From Amoeboaphelidium occidentale (taxonomy: Eukaryota > Aphelidiomycota > Aphelidea), in NCBI GenBank assembly GCA_023515795.1, contig JALGPX010000047.1:21261-80834 (forward strand): a DNA stretch of 59,574 nucleotides, in the 5' to 3' direction. Positions within the stretch are counted from its first letter, which is position 1. Each line of letters begins with the position of its first letter. This document shows, in pieces, positions 19,401-30,600 of this stretch. A program made the position numbers and the translations under genes. The notes under the pieces are model-generated. The model was not told the DNA's origin, made no database searches, and was given only the letters and a program-made list of their open reading frames with translations.

Positions 19401-20693
19401 TTAGCATGCTTGCCTGTTTGATAGTAACATTTCTGGTGAGGTTATCTGAATGTAATTTCCATCAGCAGTATCCAGAGATAGAACAATTTGCGAGTCCAAG
19501 TATCCGTAATCCATTTTTGTGCCACAAGTTCCTTCAATTTCTGTGCTGCTGATAAAGTTCATAGAAATAACAAACTGTTTCTTTGCTTGATCTAACCCGG
19601 GAAATAATAATGGACCAACCATGCTGTTTAGGGAATATTTCTGGTCTTCTGAATTCCAAACTACACCATAACGCTCATAATTGTTGTTGGTGTAATCTTT
19701 GATGTGAATGATTTGGAAGTAATAAGTAGCTGACTTGGCAATATCACATGAGCCATGCCTGCAATTACGGAATCTCAACATGTTCGAGCCTTGATGTAGT
19801 GCGTGGTTGAGTTTGATATGTGGTGCGCCATAATTATTCTTAAGACATCTCAGTAATCGATTATGGTCCAAGTTAGTGACTAGTTCATCTCCAACTCGGA
19901 GCATACTTCTAGGAGCGATTCCTTTCTGGAAGAGCATTCCTTCCTTGGTAATCATATGAGCCCAGTTCAATTCCAAAGCGTGCATTTCCCTCGAGTCGCC
20001 GTCGATATACTCGCCCAGTTCGTATTGATCAAACACTTGGATGGGCTCTTCGCATTCAGTAGGATTCCATAATAAACCCAACGCCGGAAGCACATTTCGA
20101 ACATCGGATAACCATTGTGTCCTTTGCCTCTGTTTCACTTTTGAGTTCATTGAATACATAAGCAAAGGATAGCCATAGTCACTCCATACAAGCTTAGGAC
20201 TATCTGCTCCTATTATAGTGTTGTATGAAAACAGTCCAGATGTGTAATTATCAAAAGATTCGCGATCTAACCTTTCCATAGTTTCTTTCAGAGGAATATC
20301 AAACTTCAACAGAACAGGCTTACCAACGCACCTAAGCTCCTGCTCAGATGGCGATACTTGATAAACTTGCATGAAGCACATTATAGTTCCTGTTTCTGAG
20401 ACTTCATGACTGTATTGCATCATCTTTTTTCGAGGTAAGCTAGCGACACCTAAGAACCTGTAAGACGCGTAAGAAGGCAGTGGTAACACAGATATATGTG
20501 ACACGCCTTTGTTGAAACCAGCATTCGAAAACATCTTCACAGGCATTGCAGGCAAGAACGGATTGATCACATTGTGTTTCAGCTCGTTTTCGGCATTTGC
20601 CTCCGGAATAAGCATCCATACTAAAACGCAAAGCAGGTATGCCGATAAAGATATTATCGCGAGTTTTCGTACTAGGGAAGTTGTGTTGAACAT
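19401..20693 (-). CDS. Type II membrane glycosyltransferase-like protein, family copy 2
   Basis: Paralogue of 17950-19371 and 20750-22147. The ATG at 20693 is chosen (430 aa) because it gives a short basic tail and one anchor (LAIISLSAYLLCVLVWMLI); an ATG at 20747 would start only 2 bases after the stop of the upstream gene. It keeps SVLPLPSYASYRFLG, IGADSPKLVW (EDPR replaced by DSPK), YSMNSKVKQRQRTQW, LHQGSNMLRF, HIKDY---NYERYGVVW and KQFVISMNFI. The change of the EDPR core suggests altered or lost activity in this copy. Confidence 0.5.
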   Translation of the reverse strand: MFNTTSLVRKLAIISLSAYLLCVLVWMLIPEANAENELKHNVINPFLPAMPVKMFSNAGFNKGVSHISVLPLPSYASYRFLGVASLPRKKMMQYSHEVSETGTIMCFMQVYQVSPSEQELRCVGKPVLLKFDIPLKETMERLDRESFDNYTSGLFSYNTIIGADSPKLVWSDYGYPLLMYSMNSKVKQRQRTQWLSDVRNVLPALGLLWNPTECEEPIQVFDQYELGEYIDGDSREMHALELNWAHMITKEGMLFQKGIAPRSMLRVGDELVTNLDHNRLLRCLKNNYGAPHIKLNHALHQGSNMLRFRNCRHGSCDIAKSATYYFQIIHIKDYTNNNYERYGVVWNSEDQKYSLNSMVGPLLFPGLDQAKKQFVISMNFISSTEIEGTCGTKMDYGYLDSQIVLSLDTADGNYIQITSPEMLLSNRQAC

Positions 20694-20749
20694 AGCAAAG
20701 AAACGAATCAGTACTTGTGAAACGTTGCTCTCTATTTGAAACAGCATGA

Positions 20750-22147
20750 TCAACTACAGGCCTTTTGACCGCTTAACAGATCTTGTGCACTTATTATAAA
20801 ACTTCTAGCATTCCAGTCCTCAACCCCAATTCCAAGAACTAATTTAGAATCTAAAAAGCCTAAATCCATATCACGTCCACATCGTCGATCTTGGTAATCT
20901 GTTGGAATAAAGTTCATGGAAACCACAAAATGTGACTTTTTGTCTTCAAGACCGGGAAGCTCCAATGGTCCTATAATCCCTTGAAAATTAAACTGTGGTG
21001 CCGTTGTATTCCATATTACTATGTATCGATCATAATGATAAGTCGCATAGTTCTTTATGTGAAAAAGTTGAAAGTAGTAAGTATTCTTGTAGCTTGGTTT
21101 ACACTCATTATAATAACACGCAACTATCCTCAACATATTTGTTGCTTGATGTAGCACATGTCCATCTTTCTTTTGTGGAGAATCGAAAAGTCTGTTAAAG
21201 CAGTTCATCAGCAAAGTTGAGTCGTATCCTTGCAACAGTTCCAATTTCAAATCCTCGTTACTGCCGTTTGTACGATTATGTTTAAATATCAACCGTGGTT
21301 CTAAATTAGCATGAAACAATATGCTCTTTTCTTCTGGGACAATCATTGTAGCCCAATTCTTTTCCAGAGCATTGATCAACTTGTTTTGATCTGGTATATT
21401 ACTTCCAAGCTCGAATTGCTTGTACACAACCTCTGGTTTACCGCGGCACTCTTCATTCCACATATCCGTCACATTCTTCAACACAGTACGAACATCCGTG
21501 ATCCACATTGTCCTGTGTCGAGTTTTAACTTTTGAGTTCATTCCGTAAAGAAGTAACGGCGAACCATGAGGATCCCATACTAATCTTGGATCTTCAGGAC
21601 CAACGAAGCGATCCCAATGAAATTCATCTCTAACACCGTGAAGCTTTTCCTTTAGATGATCAAATGGTATATCAATATTTAGACTTTTTGGTTCATCTAC
21701 GCATTGAAACATCCTCTTTGGCCCTTCTATCAATTCCATGTAACATAATATAATGTTTGAAACATAGAGAATCGTACTGAAATCGGACCTATTGAGAGCA
21801 TAAGGAGCTGTCCTAGCAGCTGCGAGATAGCGGTACTTTGAAGAGGATGGCAATGCTATAACTGTTGGATTAAATATGCCATTGTTCCGATTAGACCCTT
21901 CGTACCATATCATTTCGATAGGAGGATCCCATGGATTAGTATCAGAAGTCAATGACCGAAACATATCATCCTTAAAATAATCTCGATCTGTGTCAATATA
22001 CTCTATGGAGCCATCGCTCATTGATAACATGAACATGCTCAAGTGTATGATCACAGTGAGAATTAGTGCACCTACAACGAATACTTGACAGTTTGATGCA
22101 GAGAATAGAGATAACGAGAATGATCTGGTCTGATAAGTATTCTTCAT
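20750..22147 (-). CDS. Type II membrane glycosyltransferase-like protein, family copy 3
   Basis: This 465-aa paralogue of the two preceding genes starts with MKNTYQTRSFSLS and an anchor segment (VFVVGALILTVIIHLSMFML). It has GIFNPTVIALPSSSKYRYL, VGPEDPRLVWD, YGMNSKVKTRHRTMW, ANLEPRLIF, HVLHQATNMLRIV, FHIKNYATYHYDRYI and SHFVVSMNFIPTD. It resembles copy 1 more than copy 2, so copy 2 is the diverged member. It lies head-to-tail with copy 2 on the minus strand, and copy 1 points the other way. The function is as for copy 1. Confidence 0.5.
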   Translation of the reverse strand: MKNTYQTRSFSLSLFSASNCQVFVVGALILTVIIHLSMFMLSMSDGSIEYIDTDRDYFKDDMFRSLTSDTNPWDPPIEMIWYEGSNRNNGIFNPTVIALPSSSKYRYLAAARTAPYALNRSDFSTILYVSNIILCYMELIEGPKRMFQCVDEPKSLNIDIPFDHLKEKLHGVRDEFHWDRFVGPEDPRLVWDPHGSPLLLYGMNSKVKTRHRTMWITDVRTVLKNVTDMWNEECRGKPEVVYKQFELGSNIPDQNKLINALEKNWATMIVPEEKSILFHANLEPRLIFKHNRTNGSNEDLKLELLQGYDSTLLMNCFNRLFDSPQKKDGHVLHQATNMLRIVACYYNECKPSYKNTYYFQLFHIKNYATYHYDRYIVIWNTTAPQFNFQGIIGPLELPGLEDKKSHFVVSMNFIPTDYQDRRCGRDMDLGFLDSKLVLGIGVEDWNARSFIISAQDLLSGQKACS

Positions 22148-22148
22148 C

Positions 22149-22452
22149 TTTGCAATATCAGAATAACTTTCCTAAGCAAACGATCGATTCTTCACAATCA
22201 CAAAACTAGCCGATTGCTCCATCTTCTTAACAGTTAACAAGAAGAACAAAAGCAAAAGCAAATTAACTTTCCAAGTAACTTTCCTTTGCTCGCTATGACG
22301 TCAATTTACTAATTCTAAACTTTCTCTGTAGGAAAGAGAAGTAACAAAGTCTAAAAGAAGCAAAGCTGGCCAATACAGATCTCGTGCTAATTCTATTCAA
22401 CTCCAACTCATTCCCACCAAACAGAAGCAGTAGCAAGAAAAGAAGGAAGAAA
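22149..22452 (+). other. Intergenic and antizyme 5' leader with a possible UTR intron
   Basis: These 304 bases separate the divergent glycosyltransferase copy 3 and antizyme genes. At 22275-22331 there is a possible 57-nt intron in the leader (GTAACT..TTTACTAAT..CTGTAG), with a good branch site and acceptor. No gene is seen. Confidence 0.4.
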
Positions 22453-23194
22453 ATGATCAAGACCAAATTCATCACTGGCAACAACGGCGCTGGCGGCTCA
22501 AGTAGTGCAGCAGCTAGACAGTTGAAGGCCCAGAAGGAAGGGATGTTCGACATGTACCAACGCTCTTCTGTCCTTAGCAAGCGCCATAAGTCAAGCGATG
22601 ATTTAGAAGCTGTGTGTACATTGTTAACAAGCAGCCTTATGAAGAAGGAGAAGTATCTTTTCTCTACTTGCGCCAAAATTGGGTGGTTGGGGTAGCGTCC
22701 CTTTGGAAACTTTACCCGAGGACGAATCTGATCAGCTGGTCAAGAATGCCATTGTGCTCTTCTTGTCTTTGTATGGTTACCGTAATTTGTCACAATTGCC
22801 GTCGTATGTTGAAATGTCTGTGTCTTTTGCTTTCAAGTTGCCGCTGTTTGATGAAGAGTTGATTTTCAAGGGCTTTTCATTCAGACAACCAAGCGGCAGT
22901 GGTAGTGGTATTACTGTGTACTTGACCGTCCCCAGTGATATTGCAAAAGTACACAATTATCAATTCAAGAAGATTGTGGTTGGGATTTTGGATTTCTTTG
23001 ATGATTACTATGAAGGATATCCAGGATCACCAGCAAGGATTGTATTCTGCATTCCAAAGAAGGCATTTTCGACAAATGAGCAAATGATTACGGTTACCAA
23101 GGCATTCTTGTATGCTGGATTTGAGATTGTCAACTGGTATGGGTTACAAGGGGAAGCAGCATCAAACTATATGCTCCTCGGGAATATTATGTAA
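22453..23194 (+). CDS. OAZ: Ornithine decarboxylase antizyme, encoded in two frames joined by +1 shift
   Basis: ORF1 (22453-22695, 80 aa) ends at a TAG; ORF2 continues in the +1 frame and ends at 23194. The ORF2 product has the antizyme C-terminal signature: YQFKKIVVGILDFFDDYY, RIVFCIPKKAFS, VTKAFLYAGFEIVNWYG and a final NYMLLG, matching the LLEFAEE--F-C--------LLR-FSFLGFE pattern of antizymes. Antizyme binds ornithine decarboxylase, sends it to the proteasome and limits polyamine uptake; a polyamine-stimulated +1 frameshift normally links its two ORFs. Here ORF1 ends TTG-GGG-TAG and the +1 frame reads on as AGC-GTC-CCT. The ORF2 frame is open only from 22643, so the shift must lie in 22643-22695. 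A 43-nt GT..AG segment (22650-22692) could remove the frame break by splicing, but it has a poor acceptor and no branch site. The 3' part is repeated after the assembly gap. Confidence 0.8.
22690..22698 (+). promoter_or_regulatory. Candidate +1 programmed ribosomal frameshift site (GGG-UAG)
   Basis: The last ORF1 sense codon is GGG, followed by the stop TAG and then CG. A +1 slip of the peptidyl-tRNA from GGG to GGU (overlapping the stop's first base) would read AGC-GTC-CCT in the ORF2 frame. Most described antizyme sites use UGA, commonly UCC-UGA, so UAG would be unusual. The exact site inside 22643-22695 is inferred. Confidence 0.5.
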
Positions 23195-23366
23195 AAAGTT
23201 TGGAATAAAATTGNNNNNNNNNNNNNNNNNNNGCAAATGATTACGGTTACCAAGGCATTCTTGTATGCTGGATTTGAGATTGTCAACGGGTATGGGTTAC
23301 AAGGGGAAGCAGCATCAAACTATATGCTCCTCGGGAATATTATGTAAAAAGTTTGGAATAAAATTG
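23080..23366. repeat. Assembly duplication around a 19-N gap
   Basis: Bases 23080-23213 and 23233-23366 are the same 134-base sequence with one visible difference (TGG versus GGG within the antizyme 3' end), separated by 19 N (23214-23232). This is the overlap of two contig ends placed side by side. The single base difference is an allele difference or an error. Confidence 0.9.
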
Positions 23367-23457
23367 AAATACGAAATTTGTAGGTGGTTTCTTAGAAGAG
23401 GAGGCAGTTGTATCGTCTTGAACGATCCAAAAAAAAGCCACAATCCACAAAAAGAGA

Positions 23458-23529
23458 TGCTCACACCAGGAATCGAACCTGGATTGCAGCAGCCACAATG
23501 CTGAGTAATGACCATTATACCATATGAGC
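23458..23529 (-). tRNA. tRNA-His (GTG)
   Basis: Read on the minus strand this is a 72-nt cloverleaf without intron. The 7-bp acceptor stem is GCTCATA/TGTGAGC with discriminator A. The D arm contains GGTATAATGGTCA, the anticodon stem is CAGCA/TGCTG around loop TTGTGGC with anticodon GTG, and the T arm is CCAGG-TTCGATT-CCTGG. A73 fits eukaryotic tRNA-His, to which G-1 is added after transcription. The strand of As on the 5' flank and a T-rich stretch after the gene fit Pol III expression. Confidence 0.93.
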
Positions 23530-23880
23530 TTCACGTTTACTATTGTAGTACAGAACAGATTTCAACGAAGGATTCAAGGAAGTGTGTTAATTATGATGTT
23601 TTATTAACACGTTAAAGAAATCAATTGAGCATCATTGTTTGTTGTTGTTTCCATATCGATGAGATATCCCAAAACGGAAAGAGACCGCACGTGATAGTCC
23701 AATAGAGGTGTTGAATTATAACATTAAAGAAAAGTTTCGTGAGGATTTTGGATGCTTTCTTGTTTCACGCGAAAAGCTTTCTCATTGGACATTTTGAACC
23801 TTAATTAAAACAACCACAAGAATCACTTTGAAATGATTTATTTCTAACAACTCTTAACTGCCATATCACCCGTAACGCGC
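23530..23880. other. Intergenic between tRNA-His and RSU1
   Basis: No gene or repeat is recognised in these 351 bases, which are AT-rich near 23580-23640. They hold the 5' flank of the tRNA and the 3' region of RSU1. Confidence 0.5.
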
Positions 23881-24639
23881 TTATTTGGCCAACTTCTTTT
23901 GCTCAATCTCTGCGGCCTTTTCATAGTGTTTCAAGTATTCATCTGTTCCGATGTAGGTGATTGTGCTCTGTACAGAAACTACCAGTTGCTTAACAAGGAC
24001 ATTTGCTAGAGGATTTCCACTGAGTTTCATTGTCTGAATTGCAGCGCACTTTGACATTGTTGGAGGTAACCATTCAATCTTATTGCCCTGAATCAGCAAT
24101 ACTTTTAATTTGATCAAGTTACATATTTCCAGTGGTAAGAATCGTAGCTTGTTATCTCGAAGCACCAACGTCTCCATTTGAACCAATTTTCCTAGATCAC
24201 CTTGAATATATTCCATCTTATTATCGCTCAAGTACAGACACTTCAGTGTAGACAAGTAGAAGAAGTTATTCCGTAACTCTTTAATCTCATTACTTGATAG
24301 ATCCAATACTCTTAAGCTAGGGCATGAACCAAATCCATTCGGCATTTCTTGAATCTTGTTACAACTCAATATCAGAGTTGATAGTCTTGGTAATTGTGCC
24401 AAAGAGGTTGGCAATGTCTTGATCTGGTTAGAGAACAACGATAAATGTTCCAGCTGTGAGAGTAGTGATATGTTGTCAGGTATTGATGATAGTGAGCAAT
24501 TAGAAAGATTGAGGGATGTGATGTATGGGAGTGATTTGAATAGATCGTCTGGTATAGTCTTTACAGAATATCTGCTGATATTCAATTGGGGTGTTCCTTT
24601 CTGCCTGACATCCTCAACAATCTTCTTGTAACTTTGCAT
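23881..24639 (-). CDS. RSU1: Ras suppressor protein 1-like leucine-rich repeat protein
   Basis: This 252-aa intronless protein is made of about eight leucine-rich repeats of 23 residues (LEHLSLFSNQIKTLPTSLAQL, LRVLDLSSNEIKEL, NNFFYLSTLKCLYLSDN, METLVLRDNKLRFLP). The N-terminal KIVEDVRQKG and the C-terminal cap VVSVQSTITYIGTDEYLKHYEKA match the layout of animal RSU1 (SKSLKKLVEESREK start; QLGVSHVFEYIRSETYKYLY end), and GNFFYLTTLRALYLSDN is a strong RSU1 block. RSU1 binds PINCH in the ILK-PINCH-parvin complex at integrin sites, and talin is encoded in this same window. Other LRR proteins such as SHOC2 are longer. The start lies 33 bases from the POLE start, so both share one very short divergent promoter. 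Confidence 0.75.
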   Translation of the reverse strand: MQSYKKIVEDVRQKGTPQLNISRYSVKTIPDDLFKSLPYITSLNLSNCSLSSIPDNISLLSQLEHLSLFSNQIKTLPTSLAQLPRLSTLILSCNKIQEMPNGFGSCPSLRVLDLSSNEIKELRNNFFYLSTLKCLYLSDNKMEYIQGDLGKLVQMETLVLRDNKLRFLPLEICNLIKLKVLLIQGNKIEWLPPTMSKCAAIQTMKLSGNPLANVLVKQLVVSVQSTITYIGTDEYLKHYEKAAEIEQKKLAK

Positions 24640-24672
24640 TTCGTTCGAATCTTGTCCTGAAAGAAAACCAGT
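24640..24672. promoter_or_regulatory. Very short divergent promoter (RSU1 / POLE)
   Basis: The start codons of RSU1 (minus) and POLE (plus) are separated by 33 bases, so both transcription starts must overlap coding sequence or each other. No TATA-like element is seen in the gap. Confidence 0.6.
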
Positions 24673-27600
24673 ATGAACTTTGAACGGTTCGGTTTCAGGC
24701 CATTAGAACTCCTTACGGAAACGCTTAATGCTTTTCTTTTGAACATAAAAGAAGAAGAAGATTTTCTGTACTTTCTCTTTATTAAGCAAACTGGTGAATG
24801 CTTCAGTGTAAAGAAGAAGTTTAACCCGTACATTTTGCTCGAGCTTAGGGATGGTGTTGCGACAATCGATGAGAAGCTCATAAGACAGAAGCTGCCTGCC
24901 GTAACTCGAATTTCCGTTGTGAAGAAGACCTGTCTGAACTCTGTTAACCATTTAAGTGGCGAAATGAAGTCGTTTGTTAAGTTGGAATTTGACACTGGCG
25001 AGGCTTTGATTGAAACACGCCGCAACTTGCAAAGGGAACTTCGGAACAATTCAATGGTCAGAGTGAATTACGGAAACACAAATTCCAGTTCGCTAACAGA
25101 CAGCATATCATCAATGATCAGCGATCTGAAGGAATATGACATTTCCTTGATTACTCGTGTAATGATTGATCACGACTACAGAATTGGTCTCTGGTACGCA
25201 TTGAGCCCTGAAGACAAGGACATTCTTATTGAAAGGAATTATGATCTGATCATTCCTCCTGATTTTCCTGTTTGTGCTTTTGATATTGAGACATCGAAAC
25301 AGCCATTGAAATTTCCGTCGATGGAAACAGACGAAATTATGATGATCTCTTATATGGTTTCGGACTCTGAGGGTTACTTGATCATTAACAGGAACATTGT
25401 CTCAAAGGATCTGCAGAGCTTTGAATATTCCCCAAAGGAAGAGTACCAGGGCAATTTTGTTGTGTACAATGAAAGCTCTGAAGAAGCGCTGCTTCAAAGG
25501 TTCTTTACACATATGAAACAGTTGAAGCCTCTGTTATATGTTACTTACAACGGTGACTATTTTGATTTTCCTTATGTTGAATATCGTGCCAAAGTGTATG
25601 GTCTTGACATGAAGGAAGAAATTGGTGTGTTTTTAAATAATGATTACTATGAATGTTTGTATGGTTCTCATATGGATTGTTTAAAATGGGTCAAGAGAGA
25701 TTCATATCTTCCGGTTGGTTCTCAGGGCTTGAAATCTGTTACAAAGTACAAGTTGGGTTATGATCCTAAAGAATTGGATCCTGAATTGATGACTCCTTAT
25801 GCTTATGAGAAACCAGAGATTCTGGCTGATTATTCTGTTTCTGATGCTGTTGCAACGTACTATCTGTACAAGAAGTATATCTTTACTTTCATTTTCTCTT
25901 TATGTAATATCATTCCATTGTTGCCAGATGACGTCTTGAGAAAGGGTTCTGGAACTCTTTGCGAATGCTTGTTGATGGTTGAAGCGTACAAAGCCAATGT
26001 TATCATGCCAAACAAGCATCAAGAACAAAAGGGTGTGTTCTATGAAGGTCACTTGTTGCTGCAAGAGACTTATGTTGGAGGTCATGTTGAAGCTTTGCAA
26101 AGTGGTATCTATCGTAGTGATATTCCTATTGAGTTCAAGATGAATCCAGGGAAGTTACAAGAGCTTTCTGCATCGGTAGAAGATGTTCTGGAATTCAGTT
26201 TAAAGACTGAATACAAGACCAAAAAGGAAGATGTTGAGAACTTTGATGAGATTTGTGCTCAAATTAAAGAAGAACTGCTGGATTTACAAATGAATCCGAA
26301 TGATCACAGGAAGCCATTGATTTATCATTTGGATGTCGGAGCCATGTATCCTAATATTATTTTAACAAACAGATTGCAACCGCCAGCAATCGTTACCGAA
26401 GATGATTGTGTAAGGTGTGAGTACTTTGATGAGCAAGAGCAGTGTCAAAGAAAAATGGAATGGGTTTGGAGAGGAGAATACTTTCCTGCATTGAAGAGCG
26501 AATACAATATGATTAGAAATCAACTTGAGCAAGAAACATTTGAAAACGGCAAAAAGTTTAATGAATTGTCTGAAGCAGTTCAGTTGCAAAAGATTACAAA
26601 AAGATTAACTGAATATTGTAAGAAAGTTTATCATAAAACCAAGCAAACTCAACAAACTAAAAAGAAGTCTATTGTTTGCCAAAGAGAGAATTCGTTTTAC
26701 GTAGATACCGTTCGCAACTTCAGAGATAGAAGATACGAGTACAAAGCCAAATTGAAAGAATGGAAGAATAATGCGGAAGCTGATGCACAGGTCAAAGAGA
26801 AGATGGTTGTTTTGATGGACTCCTTACAATTGGCACACAAGTGTATTCTGAACAGCTTTTACGGGTATGTTATGAGAAAAGGATCAAGATGGTACTCCAT
26901 GGAAATGGCTGGTATTGTTTGCTACACGGGTTCCAAGATTATCAGAATGGCTCGTGAATTAGTTGATGATATTGGAAAGCCTTTGGAGTTGGATACTGAT
27001 GGTATCTGGTGTATGCTTCCAAAAGGTTTTCCTGAAAACTATGCAATGAAATTGAAGAGTGGTAAAGTTATCAGTATTTCCTACCCCTGCTCATTGCTGA
27101 ACCACATGGTTCATTCGAACTTTACAAACAATCAGTATCATGAATTGGTCGATCCTGAGAATAATACTTTTGAAGTTAGATCCGAGAACTCCATCTTTTT
27201 CGAAGTTGATGGTCCTTATCATGGAATGATGTTGCCTGCGTCTACGGAAGAGAACAGATTGCTCAAAAAGAGATATGCGGTTTTCAACGAAGATGGTTCT
27301 TTATCTGAGTTGAAGGGATTTGAAGTTAAAAGAAGAGGCGAGTTAAAAATGGTTAAAGTGTTCCAAGAGCAGGTGTTTGATGTTATTACGCAGGGAACAA
27401 ATCTTAAAGAATGTTACAGTCATTTAGCAGAGGTTTGTGATCGTTGGCTAGATATGCTCTTTACTAGAGGTGAAGGCATTACTGTTGATGAGCTTGTTGA
27501 GTACATTTCTGAGAATCGATCAATGTCTAAGGCTTTGGAAGAATACGGAAAACAAAAATCAACATCCATTACAACAGCAAAAAGACTCGCTGAGTTCCTT

Positions 27601-30600
27601 GGTGATCAAATGGTGAAAGAGAAAGGTTTGGCTTGTAAATTCATTATTGCTTCAAAACCTCAAGGAGCCCCAGTTGCAGAACGTGCTATTCCGATAGCGA
27701 TCTTTCAGGCTGAAGAACAAGTTTGTTTGTATTATCTGAGAAGATGGATGAAGGACTCGTTACTGACAACAACAGATATTCGCGATTTGCTAGACTGGGA
27801 CTATTATCTTGAAAGAGTTGGTTCTGTGATCCAAAAACTTGTTACAATTCCCGCAGCAATGCAAGGAGTTACTGGTTTGGTTACAAGAGTAAAACCACCT
27901 GAATGGGTTACAAGAGGCGTCTCGAGCAAGCAACAAAGAAAAATTGACGAGTTCTTTAAAGTCAAAGAGATTGAAGACAAAGATTCAGACTCTGATGAAA
28001 GCGAACTCGAAGCTGAGAAACCTAAAGTCGTTGAGATTGATATTGAAGATATTGGTTCAAAAAAGTTGAAGCTGGAACCACCGCCCGTTGAGAAGAAACA
28101 AAGGCTTCTTAAAAAGCTCTCTAAAAGTCATGTCGATTGTCAGAATGACAAGAATCCTTTTGATGACTATCAGGAATGGTTACAAGTTCAGAAAACAAAG
28201 TGGAAGACGCAAAGAAATGCGAGAAGAGATTATGCTGATAGAACATCCAATTCTTTGTTCAAGAGACAAAATCCTATTAATTCATCGGCGTCTTATTTTC
28301 CTGTTCATATCAATCGTACAGATTCGCCGGGTGTTTACAGATTGTTCCTCGTTAATACATCAAGTGGCGGCAATGAAGTGGTGAACGTCCGCATTAAGGT
28401 TCAGAGAGTATTTTATGTTGATTGTGTCGAAAAGGATGACTCAAGACCATTATGTTTGTCTAAAACTATTCCATCTGATCATTCAGTAAGCTACTTGTAT
28501 GAGTTCAAAATTGATGAAGAAGAATACGAGCGCAAGAAAGATACATACTTGAAGTTCATGTGGCATAATCAAACACTGCGTGTATACGAAGACTTGATTC
28601 CTTTAGACTGGAGGTTTTTGACCAGCATGAGAAGTAACTTGCTGAAACTGAACTTGTCGTATCATAACAAAGGAAATTGTCTTCACAGCGAAACTGATTT
28701 GAAGTTTGTAACGATTACCAATGCGATGAAGTTTGATCCAATAAGCTGTTTACAAACAGCAAAAGTTGCGTATTTGTATCATGTGGAATTCAATGCAAAA
28801 AAATCTTTCTATACTTTGATATTCGGCGAATCGATTCATGTATTTGTTTTTGATGCGAATAATGTTCAAAAAGTTACTACTGTCAATACTTCTAGTGTGA
28901 AGAAAGTGTACAAGGAAAGACTGTCTCGTTTGGAACAAATGAATGACAAGAAAATGTTCAATTATTTGCCTGAAATGAATGCCGAGTTTACATTGAGCAC
29001 GGTCGATGATCCAACTCCTGGAATAGTAAAGCTGATTACCAAATTCAAGGATTCATCTCCAAATTTTATGTTGGTCTTTCATTCAAATCGTCCTCTCAAC
29101 TCTTTGCAGACAAGAGTTGTATATGAATTTCCTGTATTTGAAATGCATGTCCAGAAGCAAGATTATCAACAGATTCAAATGGACTGGCATCGTGTCTTGC
29201 TGAACAGATCTGTTCAATCTTACTTGCATCTTAATGATTATTTCTTGGATCGTGCGGTTCTAAATGATTATGCTGGCGGTTGTGTTTTGAGTCAGTTGAT
29301 TAAGACATCGGATCCATTAATGTTCATGTACGATCTACTTCTTTCGAGGCAAGCAGAGGATCACCACTTGTTGTCATGGTATAAATTAAGTCAGTCGAAA
29401 GATGGAGGTTTGACCACTGAATCGATTAGCGGTCTTGAAACACACGAAAAGTTCAAGATTTTGAATCCTGGCTACTATGAAAAGTACACTTTTGAATTTG
29501 ATTTGACGGATTTATGCATGGCGGCAATAGTTCAGTCTACTCTTTTACAAGAAATGGAAGGAGTTCAAGATGAGAGTGCAACCATGAAAAATCTCGACTC
29601 ATATTTCAATACTGCAGGGGCCGCTCAAGGGATCAAAAGCAACTCAGCATTCAAAAGTCTTAAGATGCTGGTAAGAAAGTTTGCCAAAGATAACTTCATT
29701 GGTGGCAATGTTGTAGCAAGAATGATGTTGAATAATTTGTACCGCTTTATCTCATCTAAATCCATGTCTAACATTTATGACCCTCAACTGCACGCATTTG
29801 TGGATAGTTTGATGAAAAAAATGTTGTTGCAATTAATGGCTGAGATCCAGCGTCTATTCTCAGGAAAGTGTTCATTTGTCTACGCTTCGTTTGACAAGAT
29901 CATCATTTCTTTCAGTAACATCAAGAGTTACAAGGCTTTTGAGAAGTACACTGAGTATGTATTAGACCGTTTAAAGAAAAATGATTTGTTTGGAATGCTT
30001 GGAATCAAGAAGAGTGACAAATTGTATTTGAACTATCTCTTCTTGAACGAGGAAAATTTTGCCGGAGTCTTGTCAAATAATGAACAAGATGATGACAAGG
30101 AAAATCAGATTAGTTTGGATACTGCAGCAAAATGGAGATTATCTGCGATGTTTCCTAAAAAGGTTGCATTCTTGTTTGGTGAAATTATAAAAGAGTTTTT
30201 GCTAAAGTTGGTTACTGATTGCAGCAAGATTTCCTTGAAAGAGTTCACCATGAAACTGTTGGGCTTTGTTAAAGTCATTCACCAAAAACAACAACAGGAT
30301 GATGAAGAGTACTCCCTTTCGCATACTTCTCACATCTTGAGATTGAAACAGGCACAATCTTCTGAATTCAAGGCAGAGAATTACAATGCAGCATTGGAGT
30401 TTGTTGTAGCAGCGACTCATTTATTCTCTTTGAACGCATCGTTATCTGATGATGTGCGTATTTCTAGAAAGAACTGTTTACAACTATTGGGAACTATGGA
30501 ATTCTCCAAAGAAGCAGATTTTGATGCTTCTTCGAGTGAAACAATTATCCTTGAGAACGTTCTCTGCTCTTATTGTCAATGTGTTGCAGATGTTGATCTG

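Noticed and set aside
22650-22692. Intron in the antizyme as the default gene model
   Set aside because: It restores the frame but lacks a branch site and pyrimidine-rich acceptor, and antizymes are known for +1 frameshifting. Kept only as an alternative.
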